Assembly (NCBI GenBank): GCA_038247995.1
Contig: JBBRUG010000001.1
Span: 1 to 64,000, forward strand
DNA: 64,000 nucleotides
Direction: 5' to 3'
Source: JBBRUG01 sp038247995
Lineage (GTDB): Bacteria; Chloroflexota; Chloroflexia; Chloroflexales; Chloroflexaceae
Position numbers and translations under genes: made by a program. Of the stretch, positions 16,861 through 26,272 are shown piece by piece; the first letter of the stretch is position 1; each line of letters starts with the position of its first letter. The notes below the pieces were generated by a model, which was not told the DNA's origin, made no database searches, and saw nothing but the letters and a program-made list of their open reading frames with translations.

Positions 16861-18552
16861 TTAGCGAGCTACCATGGGCAGAGTCCAGCGGAACAGATTG
16901 GTGTGGTTGTGCTCCTGGCCCTGGTGCGGCGTTGCAAGGTACGGGAAGGTTGTGCGGAAGGGTAGGTCGTTCCGATCAACACTGTCGGTCAGCACGCCGA
17001 TCAGGTCGGGGTTGAAGTCGAACGTCTCATCGGTGGGCGCGAGCACGTTGAAGGCCGCCCCGGCCACGGCGAGCAGTTCGATCTCGACCACATCGTCGGC
17101 CAGGCGCCGCCCGTTAGGGAAGCCGCAGGCGTCGCCGCCGAGAATGCCCAGGCGGCTCGGCGTGGGTGCACAGATGTCGCCGCTCAGCGCAGTATTCAGG
17201 CGCAGCATCTCTGCGGGCGCAATGCCATCGCCCTTGGTTGGCTGGTTAACGACAGTGCCCACCGGCAGGGTCACCGGGCCATCGGCAGTGGTAATCGCGA
17301 ATGGGCGGGTTAAGGTCATCCCGGTCAAGAAGATCTTGAAGATGTCGATCCGGCCTGAACCGGGTGTATCCAGATCGACTGGGGTGTTGCAGTCGTCGTT
17401 GCTGTCGCGGGGCATTGGTACATCGTAGAGACCGCAGAGCAGCCGGCCAAGTTCGGGGTTCTCCACGCTGGTCTGCAACAGGTCACCGACCGCAGCAAGA
17501 GGTGCATCGGTGGCAGTGTAGAGCACCGCGTCGAGGTTCGGCGACAGGTTGTTGAAAGCGTCCTTGAGTTGGGTCGGGAGCACGGCCTCGTTGACCAAGG
17601 GCATGCCCAGGCGCGACACCTGGATATACGGGCTCTCCTCGTCGACGGTGTCGAGGCCTTCAGCGTCACCGGACAGAACATCGGTGATATTCGCCAGCAC
17701 ACGCACACTGCGCCGGCTTGCCGTTGTCCAGCCGCCAATCACGGTCTCGTCTTCCGGTGCGCCGTCCAGCAAGCGCGCAACCGGCACTTCGAGCACCATG
17801 CTATAGACATTAAAGCCGCTCAGGCTGTCGATGCCCACCGTCGGGCCGCCTGGGTAGCCGATTGGTGTGTTCTGGCCGCGCAATGAAAGCAGGTCGAAGA
17901 TTGAAGCCAGGTCAACCCAGAAGGGATCGTCGCGCGGGCCGGCGAAGGTGCGGATCGTGTCGCCGCTATCGCTGATCACGCCTGCCGCTACCGCCTCGTT
18001 TGCCAGCATCTCGTAGTTGGGGGTAGATTTGCTACCGATGTTCGGCGGCGGGACTGGAATACCGGTCTTCAGTACGCGCGTTGTGGGCGTGCCGTAATCG
18101 ACGATCTCGGTGAGCGTGAAGTTCTGGCGCACATGCAGATTCGGGCTATTCAACGCGGTGATCGGCCCGGTGTTATAGAGAAAAGTAGGCGTCGTGCTGC
18201 GCACGGTTTCGAATTCGAACTGGTAGGTGATATTCGGCAGGCCGTCGCCAGTGGTGTCGATCTTGATCTCATACAGCACGTTGGGCGAGAAGCTATTGAA
18301 GTTCGGCGCGCCTTCAGGGGCCGAGAAGGGGATGTAGTTAGCGATCAGCACCACATTACCGGGCGTCGTCGGACTCATGAACATATAGAAGTCGGTTCCA
18401 TCGGCGTCCGGATCAGAGGAGATTAGGGGCGCCTCGCGGTGGCTCGACGCATTAGTGGCCGTCGGTGCAAAGCCGACGAGCACCAATGCCAACAGGGCGA
18501 GCGGCGTGAGCAGCAGGCTCAGCCGGCGGCAGAGGCGGTGAAGTGACAACAT
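16861..18552 (-). CDS. DUF4331 domain-containing exported protein
   Basis: The 563-residue protein has a signal peptide (residues 1-36, ending 'PTATNA') and the DUF4331 start 'SSHREAPLISSDPDADGTDFYMF', an Asp-rich stretch likely to bind a metal. The 'SHREAP' motif and the late 'RTTFPYLATPHQGQEHNH' end are typical of the family. Function is unknown; it is expected outside the membrane. Start 18552 has AGGAGA upstream. DUF4331 genes often sit beside TPR and NicO-type genes, as here, which suggests a shared extracytoplasmic metal-related process. Confidence 0.9.
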   Translation of the reverse strand: MLSLHRLCRRLSLLLTPLALLALVLVGFAPTATNASSHREAPLISSDPDADGTDFYMFMSPTTPGNVVLIANYIPFSAPEGAPNFNSFSPNVLYEIKIDTTGDGLPNITYQFEFETVRSTTPTFLYNTGPITALNSPNLHVRQNFTLTEIVDYGTPTTRVLKTGIPVPPPNIGSKSTPNYEMLANEAVAAGVISDSGDTIRTFAGPRDDPFWVDLASIFDLLSLRGQNTPIGYPGGPTVGIDSLSGFNVYSMVLEVPVARLLDGAPEDETVIGGWTTASRRSVRVLANITDVLSGDAEGLDTVDEESPYIQVSRLGMPLVNEAVLPTQLKDAFNNLSPNLDAVLYTATDAPLAAVGDLLQTSVENPELGRLLCGLYDVPMPRDSNDDCNTPVDLDTPGSGRIDIFKIFLTGMTLTRPFAITTADGPVTLPVGTVVNQPTKGDGIAPAEMLRLNTALSGDICAPTPSRLGILGGDACGFPNGRRLADDVVEIELLAVAGAAFNVLAPTDETFDFNPDLIGVLTDSVDRNDLPFRTTFPYLATPHQGQEHNHTNLFRWTLPMVAR

Positions 18553-18753
18553 ACTACGGTTCTCCTGTGCGGTTTTTCGTCGCACGAACGCGGGGCGTCG
18601 CCGGAAATGACGGCGCCGGAAGGTTGGATCGGTTAGAAGATACGGTTCGGCGAACAGAACGGTGTATGGTATGCTACGAGCTGCGTACCTCCTTTCGGGT
18701 GCGTGGGGTGCCGCAGGTGCAGACTGACAGGTTACGCCTGCGGCGCCGATGCG

Positions 18754-20235
18754 TTATATTTGTAGCAGGCCGGCTTGCACCAGCGCCTGCAGAGTAATGC
18801 CCATTCCGGCAACGGTTACGACAGCCGCTCCAACGAGCGGCGCGACGCGCATCAGCCGCCCGCCCGATGGCAGCCGGGCGAATAGTCCGCGCGCCCGTAC
18901 CATCACGATCCCGATCAGCGTCAGCACGCCGGCCAACCCCAGGCTAAAGGCGAGGACGAGTACTAACCCCAACCCGGCTTTCCCGAGCGCAATCGCGCCA
19001 AGCAACAAAACCAGCGCTGAGGGGCAGGGCAACAGCCCGCCCGATACGCCGAGCGCCAGCAGGCTGCCCCACGAGACGGCCGGCGGCGTGACGTGGCGAT
19101 GCGCGCCCATGCCGTGACTATGCCAGGCGGCTGGATCGTCGAGCGTTGCGTGGCTGTGATCGGCTGCAACCTGCTGTGTGTGGAGCGCTTGCCAGCGTTG
19201 GCGCAGCAGCAGCACGCCGATCAAGAAGATCAAGCCGCCTGAGACTGCGCCGAGCCAGGGGTAAAGCTGTTCCGGCAACAGAAATTCAGCCACGAAGAGT
19301 GTAATCAGACCCAGCACGAAGACGCCGGCAGTGTGGGTTACAGTGGTAATCAGACCAAGGAAGATCGCGTGGCGGATCGTGCCGCGCGCTCCTACCAGGT
19401 AGGCACCGACGATCGTTTTGCCATGGCCGGGAGTCAGTGCGTGCGCCGCACCGAGCCCCATTGCAGTCAGCAGAACGCCGAGGAGGGCTAGCGGGCCGTT
19501 GAGCGGCGTTTGCACCAGGCGGGCAAGCTGATCGGTGGCGCGCACCGGCGCTGCTTCGGCACGCTCCCCTGGCAGCGGGCCGGCACCGGGCGCAAAACGG
19601 AACTGCGCGCTGCGCTGGTCGCGCAACGGGAGCAATGGATCGGCGGGGTAGCTCCGCAACTCGGCGCTCGGGCTTGCGTTAGGTGCGTCGGTAGCGAGAA
19701 TTTGCATTCCTGCGCCCGTCTGCACTACCACTTCGCGCCAACCGGGGCGCTCGTCGGGGCTGCGATCGTGGAAAGTCGCCTGCCAGGGGCCGGCCGCAGT
19801 CGGCAGGGCGGCCACGAGATCGGCCTCGATGCGCAACGTCTCCAAGCCGCCCTCGCCAGGTTGGAACGTCATGCGCTGAGCGCTGAGCGCGAGCGCTGCG
19901 GCCTGGCCGTCAATGCGCAGATCAAGCTCAGTGTTGAGTGGTGCAAGGCGGCGGGTAAGGTAGGCTGTCTGCTCGGCGGCGCTCAGTTCCCCATTGCCGT
20001 CGGCGTCGATCTGTGGGCGCTCTTGCAGGGTCGGGATCTCGGCCATGTCGATGACGTAATGGATGCGGAGCCCACGGGCATCCGGGGTAATGCGTACGTA
20101 GCGATTCACCGAGAAATTGCCGAGTGGGTGCGCCGCAACCGGGTGCGGCGCACCAATCAGCGCGCTGATGATTGCCATAGCAAGGAACGTAACCCGCAAC
20201 AGGCAGCGCCACAAGCCAGCAGGTGCGTAACGCAT
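18754..20235 (-). CDS. NicO/RcnA-like nickel/cobalt transporter with extracytoplasmic N-domain
   Basis: The 493-residue protein has a signal segment, then an external domain beginning 'HPLGNFSVNRYVRI' with an EF-hand-like loop 'DADGNGELSAAE'. From about residue 250 a polytopic NicO domain follows, with 'GAAHALTPGHGKTIVGAYLVG' and 'THTAGVFVLG', the His/Gly motifs of RcnA-like metal carriers. A His-rich loop ('ADHSHATLDDPAAWHSHGMGAHRH') separates two halves of the membrane domain. Direction of transport is unclear from sequence; RcnA exports, other NicO members import. It is first in the DUF4331/TPR group and flanked by a CRP-like regulator. Confidence 0.87.
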   Translation of the reverse strand: MRYAPAGLWRCLLRVTFLAMAIISALIGAPHPVAAHPLGNFSVNRYVRITPDARGLRIHYVIDMAEIPTLQERPQIDADGNGELSAAEQTAYLTRRLAPLNTELDLRIDGQAAALALSAQRMTFQPGEGGLETLRIEADLVAALPTAAGPWQATFHDRSPDERPGWREVVVQTGAGMQILATDAPNASPSAELRSYPADPLLPLRDQRSAQFRFAPGAGPLPGERAEAAPVRATDQLARLVQTPLNGPLALLGVLLTAMGLGAAHALTPGHGKTIVGAYLVGARGTIRHAIFLGLITTVTHTAGVFVLGLITLFVAEFLLPEQLYPWLGAVSGGLIFLIGVLLLRQRWQALHTQQVAADHSHATLDDPAAWHSHGMGAHRHVTPPAVSWGSLLALGVSGGLLPCPSALVLLLGAIALGKAGLGLVLVLAFSLGLAGVLTLIGIVMVRARGLFARLPSGGRLMRVAPLVGAAVVTVAGMGITLQALVQAGLLQI

Positions 20236-20358
20236 CGTGTTTCCCCATGAACATTGGTTGGCAGACAATCAGTGCTGAACGGGCCAGGCGGTGGTGCAGG
20301 TGGTGAGTGAAATTGCTCCGTCACAAGTACTATGCGTTGTGCGGTGTCGATTCGGTTC

Positions 20359-20379
20359 TCTTTTGGTGCGGTTGCGCAC
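20359..20379. promoter_or_regulatory. Candidate operator upstream of the NicO gene
   Basis: An 11-bp box TCTTTTGGTGC (20359-20369) overlaps an inverted repeat GTGCG-GTTG-CGCAC (20366-20379). The same 11-bp box occurs at 21452-21462 in the other promoter region flanking the CRP-like regulator. The NicO start is 124 bp away. Confidence 0.4.
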
Positions 20380-20397
20380 ACATTCAATTCATTGGCG

Positions 20398-21348
20398 CTA
20401 ACCGGCCATCTGATGCAACGCGGGCACAACCGTAGGAATCCACAAGCGTTCGCCCGCGCCATGCCCAATGCTGTCGATCTGCCCGGCCCTACGTAACTCG
20501 CCAAGCGCACGGGTAACCGTGCTCCGCGTTGCGCCGACGGCAGCAGCAAGCTGGCCATGCGTCAGCCGTAGATCCACCAGTGTACCGGGAGCATGCGGTA
20601 CGCCGAAGCCCTCGGCGAGGAGTTGCACAATACCCAGGATGCGCCGGGCGATCTGCGGGTGCCCCTGTGCAGCCGCCCACACCTGCTGTTGGTTTATCTG
20701 CCGACGCAAGGCCGCGCCTATGGCGGGATCGCCGGCAGCCCCGACCCAAGCGCGCCATAACACTTGTCCGTCGGTGTGCGCGCAGATGCGCACAGCGTAA
20801 CGCTGATGGTCGCCGCCACTAAGGATCGCGCCTGCACCCAAAAAGCCCAGCACTGTTTCGCTGCCGTCGCTATGGATCGCCGTCTGGATGATCTGACCGC
20901 GCTCGACAATGCCCACGAATGCAGGATCACAAAGAATCGGATTGCCACGCTTGTAACGCCTGATCTGTGGTGAAGGCGCCGCGAGCGGTAACACCTGGTT
21001 AACTGATTGGCCCAGCGCACGCTGCACTGCGCGCAGCAGGCCATCCGGGGAGATTGTGCTCGGCAGCACGGCAAGCGCCCCATTATCATAGGCCGCTACG
21101 CTAAGCGCCGGGTCGTCGGTTTGATTCCAGGCCAGCCAGTGCGGTGCAAAATCCATATTTGGCGTCCGAAAGGGCAATACATCCAGCGCATGGGCGAGTG
21201 CCAGCACAACGAGGCACGGCTGATTTGTGCGCTCCAGCGCACGGAACTGATCGCCCGGTGCCAGCGTGAGCAGATAGCCCTGACGATAGAGTGGCGTGAG
21301 AAACGCCGCGTTGGGCGGAGTCGGACCGGCAAACACAATATGGCACAT
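20398..21348 (-). CDS. CRP/FNR-family regulator with degenerate receiver-like N-domain
   Basis: The 316-residue protein ends in a cyclic-nucleotide-binding-like beta roll (about residues 125-215) and a CRP winged helix ('LRLTHGQLAAAVGATRSTVT', about 258-277). Its first ~110 residues resemble a response-regulator receiver: the ending 'AYDNGALAVLPSTISPDGLLRAV' matches the receiver's last helix, but the phospho-acceptor position reads 'LVVLALAH' with no Asp. It may thus sense a ligand rather than phosphate. AAAGGA positions the start at ATG 21348, three codons inside the open frame. It lies between a metal transporter and a family-5 ABC importer and may control both. Confidence 0.82.
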   Translation of the reverse strand: MCHIVFAGPTPPNAAFLTPLYRQGYLLTLAPGDQFRALERTNQPCLVVLALAHALDVLPFRTPNMDFAPHWLAWNQTDDPALSVAAYDNGALAVLPSTISPDGLLRAVQRALGQSVNQVLPLAAPSPQIRRYKRGNPILCDPAFVGIVERGQIIQTAIHSDGSETVLGFLGAGAILSGGDHQRYAVRICAHTDGQVLWRAWVGAAGDPAIGAALRRQINQQQVWAAAQGHPQIARRILGIVQLLAEGFGVPHAPGTLVDLRLTHGQLAAAVGATRSTVTRALGELRRAGQIDSIGHGAGERLWIPTVVPALHQMAG

Positions 21349-21451
21349 CGCCCGCATCCTTTCGCGTGCAAACGCGCATTAAAACCAGTTCAACGCCCCT
21401 ATGCATTGATGCGAGACGGAGTGGACTCTGGATCTTTTCCCGTCGGCTTCG

Positions 21452-21462
21452 TCTTTTGGTGC
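21452..21462. promoter_or_regulatory. Second copy of the TCTTTTGGTGC box
   Basis: The box is identical over 11 bp to 20359-20369. It is in the divergent region between the CRP-like regulator (start 21348, leftward) and the ABC importer (start 21582, rightward), where an autoregulatory operator would be expected. Confidence 0.4.
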
Positions 21463-21581
21463 AATTCGCTACCAGACTCCAGTGCGCAAAATGACTGCAC
21501 GCCCACAGCAAACCCAGGTATGCTACCGAGTGTCTCCCATGCTTGATGCTGGCTTTACTACTACTCCTGAAGGAGCGTGCC

Positions 21582-23186
21582 ATGATTCGCCGTCTGGGTT
21601 TCTTGGTTTGGGTGCTCGCGATCGCCCTGCTGGCCGCCTGTGCTGCTCCGCCAACGCCGCCGGCGCCGGCGGCGGCTGAAACTGAGCTTGTGCTGGCGCT
21701 CGGTGGCGAAAGCGCCGATGGCTACGATCCGACGCTTGGGTGGGGCCGCTATGGTTCGCCGCTCTTTCAGAGCACGCTGCTCCGCCGCGACGCAAACCTC
21801 CAGATTGTGAACGACCTGGCGACGAACTATGCGGTAAGCAGCGATGGCCTGACGTGGAGTGTTACCATCCGCGACGATGTGGTTTTCTCCGATGGCGAAC
21901 CGCTGACGGCTGAGGATGTCGCGTATACCTTTAATCAGGCGGCGATCAGTGGCGGTCTCACCGATGTGACGCTGCTCGATCGCGCTGTAGCGACTGGCCC
22001 GTACAGCGTGGAACTACAGCTCAAGCAGCCGCAGAGTACCTTCGTGAACCGGTTGATTACGCTGGGGATTGTACCGCAGCATGCCCACAGCCCTGAATAT
22101 GGGCGCCAGCCAATCGGTTCGGGGCCGTACCAACTCGTGGCTTGGGAGCCGGGCAAGCAGTTGATCGTCGAGGCGAACCCACGTTACTATGGTTCGCAGC
22201 CAGCCTTCCAGCGCCTCGTATTCCTCTTTGTCGATAACGAAGGTGATGGTGCGCTGATTGCCGCGCGGGCCGGCCAGGTAGACATTGCCAGCGTGCCGCA
22301 GTCGTTTGCGCAGCAGCCGATCCCTGGTATGCGTCTTGTCGCGGTGCCCAGCGTCGACAACCGCGGGATCATCTTTCCCTTTGTGCCCGACACAGGCGCC
22401 ACAACGCCCGCCGGCAACCCGATTGGTAACAATGTTACTGCTGATCGGGCGATCCGCCAGGCGGTCAATTTTGCTCTGGATCGGGAGGCGTTGGTGCGGG
22501 GCGTGCTCGAAGGTTATGGCTCACCGGCCTTTGGCCCGGTTACTGGCCTGGCCTGGGAAGAACCGGCGGCGGTCATCACCGACGCTAATCTGGAACAGGC
22601 GCAGCAGATCCTTACCGCCGGCGGTTGGGCGGACACAAATGGCGACGGCATAGTCGAGAGGGATGGTCAGCGCGCCGAGTTCACCCTGCTCTACCCGGCC
22701 AGCGACAATGTGCGCCAGGCCCTCGCCCTAAGCGCCGCCGATATGGTGCGCCCCGCCGGCATTCAAATCAATGTCGCGGGGAAAAGCTGGGACGAGATTG
22801 AGACGCTTATGCACAGCAATGCCGTCCTTTTCGGTTGGGGCAGCCACGACCAGACCGAACTCTACAATCTCTATCACAGCTCATCGGCGGGTCAGGGTTT
22901 TTACAATACCGGATTTTATGCCAATACCGCGATCGATAGCGTGCTCGATCTGGCCATGGGCGCGCCGAGCGAACAAGAGGCGATCGTTTTCTGGCGGCAG
23001 GCGCAATGGGATGGGTCGCAGGGTTTCACCACGCAGGGCGATGCCGCCTGGGCCTGGTTGGTGAACCTCTACCATACCTACTTTGTAACCGAATGTCTTG
23101 ATCTGGGTCAGCCGCAGATTGAGCCGCATGGTCATGGCTGGCCGATCACCGCCGGCATTCTGGAATGGACCTGGACGTGTCAATGA
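21582..23186 (+). CDS. Family-5 extracellular solute-binding lipoprotein (nickel/oligopeptide ABC importer)
   Basis: The 534-residue protein has a lipoprotein signal with lipobox 'LAAC' (Cys20) and a family-5 binding-protein body: 'RYGSPLFQSTLLRRDANLQI', 'LTWSVTIRDDVVFSDGEPLTAEDVAYTF' region and 'AVNFALDREALVRGVLEGYG'. It would sit on the outer face of the membrane and hand its ligand to the downstream permeases. Size and NikA-like order of genes suit nickel or peptide ligands; the adjacent NicO gene makes a metal or metallophore attractive but unproven. AAGGAG precedes ATG 21582. Its stop overlaps the next ATG (ATGA). Confidence 0.9.
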   Translation: MIRRLGFLVWVLAIALLAACAAPPTPPAPAAAETELVLALGGESADGYDPTLGWGRYGSPLFQSTLLRRDANLQIVNDLATNYAVSSDGLTWSVTIRDDVVFSDGEPLTAEDVAYTFNQAAISGGLTDVTLLDRAVATGPYSVELQLKQPQSTFVNRLITLGIVPQHAHSPEYGRQPIGSGPYQLVAWEPGKQLIVEANPRYYGSQPAFQRLVFLFVDNEGDGALIAARAGQVDIASVPQSFAQQPIPGMRLVAVPSVDNRGIIFPFVPDTGATTPAGNPIGNNVTADRAIRQAVNFALDREALVRGVLEGYGSPAFGPVTGLAWEEPAAVITDANLEQAQQILTAGGWADTNGDGIVERDGQRAEFTLLYPASDNVRQALALSAADMVRPAGIQINVAGKSWDEIETLMHSNAVLFGWGSHDQTELYNLYHSSSAGQGFYNTGFYANTAIDSVLDLAMGAPSEQEAIVFWRQAQWDGSQGFTTQGDAAWAWLVNLYHTYFVTECLDLGQPQIEPHGHGWPITAGILEWTWTCQ

Positions 23187-24175
23187 TCCCAGGACGAATA
23201 ATGCACTGGGTGGGCTTCCTTACGCGCAAAAGCCTGCGTCTGCTGACGCTGCTTGCTGCCGTAGCTGGGTTTAGCTTCACGCTAATCAGTCTCTCGCCGA
23301 TCGACCCGGTTGATGCCTATGTCGGCGCCGATATGTTGCTGATTAGCGCCGAGCAGCGCGGCCTGATCGCCGCGCGCTGGGGCCTCGATCAGCCGATGCA
23401 TGTCCGTTTTGGGCAGTGGTTGGAGCAAATAGTTCAGGGCAACCTCGGGGTTTCGCTGATCTTCAACCAGCCGGTCGCGACGGTGATTGGCGAACGCTTT
23501 CTCGCCTCGCTCGGACTGATGGCGTTGGCCTGGATCCTATCGGGCGTGTTCGGCTTTGCCCTTGGCGTTGTCGCTGGCGCACGGCCCGGTTCGTTGCTCG
23601 ATCAGGTGGTGCGCTTTTATGCGTACACCTTCGCCTCTAGCCCGACGTTCTGGTTGGCCTTGCTGTTGTTGTTATTCTTTTCCGTGCAGCTACGCTGGAC
23701 GCCGATCTGTTGCGCCACGCCGCCTGGCGTGCTGGCCGGCGACACAACGCTTGGGCAGCGCCTGCACCACATTATCCTTCCCGCCGCAACGCTGAGCATT
23801 GTCGGTGTGGCGAACATGGCCTTGCATACGCGCCAGAAGCTGATCGACGTGCTGCACAGCGAATATGCGCTCTTTGCGCGCGCCCAGGGCGAAACAACCT
23901 GGGGGTTGGTGCGTCACCATGGGCTGCGGAATGTCGCGCTGCCGGCGATCACGCTTCAGGGCGCATCGCTCAGCGAACTGTTCGGCGGCGCCATCCTGGT
24001 CGAGCAAGTCTTCGCATATCCCGGCCTCGGCGCTGCAACGGTCGCGGCGGCCCTCCGCAGCGATGTGCCGCTGCTGCTGGGGATCGTCTTCTTTAGCGCG
24101 ATCTTTGTGTTTGTCGGCAACACCCTGGCTGATCTGGCGTATCAACTGATTGACCCGCGCATTCGGATGGGCTGA
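23183..24175 (+). CDS. ABC importer permease, NikB/DppB type
   Basis: The 330-residue membrane protein has an N-terminal helix, the periplasmic loop typical of DppB/NikB ('EQRGLIAARWGLDQPMHVRF'), then five more helices and the coupling-helix motif around 'EYALFARAQGETTWGLVRHHGLRN'. The ATG at 23183 forms an ATGA overlap with the binding-protein stop, so I prefer it to the slightly earlier frame start. It should pair with the following permease to form the channel. Confidence 0.9.
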   Translation: MIPGRIMHWVGFLTRKSLRLLTLLAAVAGFSFTLISLSPIDPVDAYVGADMLLISAEQRGLIAARWGLDQPMHVRFGQWLEQIVQGNLGVSLIFNQPVATVIGERFLASLGLMALAWILSGVFGFALGVVAGARPGSLLDQVVRFYAYTFASSPTFWLALLLLLFFSVQLRWTPICCATPPGVLAGDTTLGQRLHHIILPAATLSIVGVANMALHTRQKLIDVLHSEYALFARAQGETTWGLVRHHGLRNVALPAITLQGASLSELFGGAILVEQVFAYPGLGAATVAAALRSDVPLLLGIVFFSAIFVFVGNTLADLAYQLIDPRIRMG

Positions 24176-24265
24176 GCCTGTGCGCAGAAGAGCGCGGCAG
24201 CAGGATCAGCAGATGACGCCGCTGATTAGCAAGTGGCATTAAGGCCATAAGGAGACAATTACGCC

Positions 24266-25144
24266 ATGAGTAGTCTGAGTGAAGCGACACCAGCAGTTCA
24301 GCCGGGGCGGCGGCTCCCGCGCCTTGGGCTTAATCGTCGCCAGCGCACGCTGATCACCATTGGGGCCTGGATCGTCTTTCTTGGCGTCATTCTGCTTGGG
24401 AGTCGGCTGATTGGCGAGGCGGGCCTGAGCACGAACCTTGCTAACCGCAACCAGTCGCCCAGCTTCGCGCACCCCTTCGGCACCGATTGGCTGGGGCGCG
24501 ATATGTTCACGCGTACCTTGCACGGCCTGAGCCTAAGCCTCGTTGTTGGTCTGATCGCCGCCGGGGTGAGCGCGGTGCTCGGTACATTCATTGGGCTGCT
24601 CGCGGCGACGTTTGGCGGAGTGATGGACGCGATCATTACCTGGATCATCGATGTCTTCTTTAGCCTGCCGCACCTCGTTTTGCTGATTATGATCGCGTTC
24701 GCTGTCGGCGGCGGCACCACCGGCGTCATTATCGCTGTCGCACTGACCCACTGGACGAGCCTGGCGCGGATTATGCGTGCCGAAGTGCTGCAACTAAAGA
24801 GCGCCCACTATGTTCAACTTGCGGCGCAATTGGGGCGTTCGCCCTTCTGGATCGCGCGCAAGCACATGTTGCCGCACCTCATTCCCCAGTTGATTGTGGG
24901 GCTGATCTTGCTCTTTCCGCACGCTATTCTGCACGAGGCGGCGCTCAGCTTTATCGGGATTGGGATCGACCCCCATCTTCCGGCGATCGGGATTATTCTT
25001 GCCGAAGCGATGCGCTACCTGGTTACCGGCGCATGGTGGTTGGCGCTTTTTCCTGGCCTGGCGCTGCTGCTTACTGTAAAAAGTTTTGATACGCTTGGTG
25101 AACAGATCCGGAGCCTGATCGACCCCAAAACCGGTCAGGGGTAA
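24266..25144 (+). CDS. ABC importer permease, NikC/DppC type
   Basis: The 292-residue protein has the DppC/NikC layout: N-terminal helix at about residues 26-46, the 'AHPFGTDWLGRDMFTRTLHG' signature, five further helices and the EAA-like loop 'QLAAQLGRSPFWIARKHMLPH'. AAGGAG lies 11 bases before the ATG. It follows the first permease by 90 bp and precedes the two ATPase genes by about 200 bp, all in one direction. Confidence 0.91.
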   Translation: MSSLSEATPAVQPGRRLPRLGLNRRQRTLITIGAWIVFLGVILLGSRLIGEAGLSTNLANRNQSPSFAHPFGTDWLGRDMFTRTLHGLSLSLVVGLIAAGVSAVLGTFIGLLAATFGGVMDAIITWIIDVFFSLPHLVLLIMIAFAVGGGTTGVIIAVALTHWTSLARIMRAEVLQLKSAHYVQLAAQLGRSPFWIARKHMLPHLIPQLIVGLILLFPHAILHEAALSFIGIGIDPHLPAIGIILAEAMRYLVTGAWWLALFPGLALLLTVKSFDTLGEQIRSLIDPKTGQG

Positions 25145-25339
25145 TGACAGCCGGATCGTTGGATCGTTGACAGAACGAGCCACCCATTACAGTGCATCAG
25201 CCGGCTCAAGCGTGCTGCTTACAGCATTGCTCAGATCGATTGAGCCTGCATAACCAGGCGCGAGCGCAGCGCGCTACCCGGTTCAGTGGCCTCTGCGGCT
25301 CAGTCATTCTGCTCAGTGCTCTAGTGCTTTAGGAACGCA

Positions 25340-26272
25340 ATGCTTCTTCATGTAAACGGCCTGAATATCAGCTTCACGATCTATGCGGCCGGGTTGCATC
25401 AGCGGCGGCTGACCGTGATCACCGACCTTGATGTCACAGTGCGCGCGGGCGAGCTAGTAGCCATAGTCGGCGCCAGCGGTTCGGGTAAGAGCCTGCTCGC
25501 CCACGCAATTCTGGGTATTCTACCGCGCAATGCTGAACAAGGCGGTACCATCGCCTATCAGGGCGAACTGCTTACACCGCAACGCAAAGCCGAATTGCGT
25601 GGGCGCCAGATCGCCCTGATCCCGCAAACAGTCAGCGCGCTCGATCCCCTCATGCGGGTTGGGGCGCAGGTGCGCCGCGCTGCCGAACGCGGCGGCATTG
25701 CCCGTGATCGTGCGCAGGCTGTTGTTGACCAAACCTTCGAGCGCTACGACCTTGCCCCCGAGGTGCAGCAGCGCTACCCGTTTCAGATCTCGGGAGGCAT
25801 GGCCCGACGGGTGTTGGTCAGCACTGCCGTGGTTGGCCAGGCTGAACTACTGATTGCCGATGAACCAACGCCCGGTTTGCATCCGGAAGCCGTAACGGAA
25901 ACGCTCAACCACCTGCGCGAACTGGCCGATCAGGGCAAAGGCGTGCTGATGATCACCCACGATATTATGGCGGCCCTGCGCATCGCCGATCGGGTGGCAG
26001 TATTTTACGCCGGTACAACCGTCGAGGTTGCGCAGGCCGCCGACTTCAGCGCCGCTGGCGCGCAACTGCGTCACCCATACACCCAGGCGCTCTGGCGCGC
26101 CTTGCCGCAGAATGGTTTTGTGCCGCTGGCCGACGCACAACCGGCCCCTGATGCGCTGCCGCAGGGCTGTTTATTCGCCGCCAGTTGCCCGCACGTAACG
26201 GCTGCCTGTCAGGCCGAGCGACCTGCCGCACGCACAGTGCGCGCGGGGTTGGTGAGGTGTATCCATGCTTGA
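25340..26272 (+). CDS. ABC importer ATP-binding protein, NikD/DppD type
   Basis: The 310-residue ATPase has Walker A 'GASGSGKS' (about residue 43), signature 'ISGGMARRVL' and Walker B 'LLIADEPTPGLHP', with the C-terminal extension typical of peptide/nickel systems ('GCLFAASCPHVTAACQAERP', a Cys pattern). In oligopeptide importers this tail is linked to an Fe-S or metal site. AGGA precedes the ATG. The gene overlaps the partner ATPase by 8 bp. Confidence 0.92.
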   Translation: MLLHVNGLNISFTIYAAGLHQRRLTVITDLDVTVRAGELVAIVGASGSGKSLLAHAILGILPRNAEQGGTIAYQGELLTPQRKAELRGRQIALIPQTVSALDPLMRVGAQVRRAAERGGIARDRAQAVVDQTFERYDLAPEVQQRYPFQISGGMARRVLVSTAVVGQAELLIADEPTPGLHPEAVTETLNHLRELADQGKGVLMITHDIMAALRIADRVAVFYAGTTVEVAQAADFSAAGAQLRHPYTQALWRALPQNGFVPLADAQPAPDALPQGCLFAASCPHVTAACQAERPAARTVRAGLVRCIHA

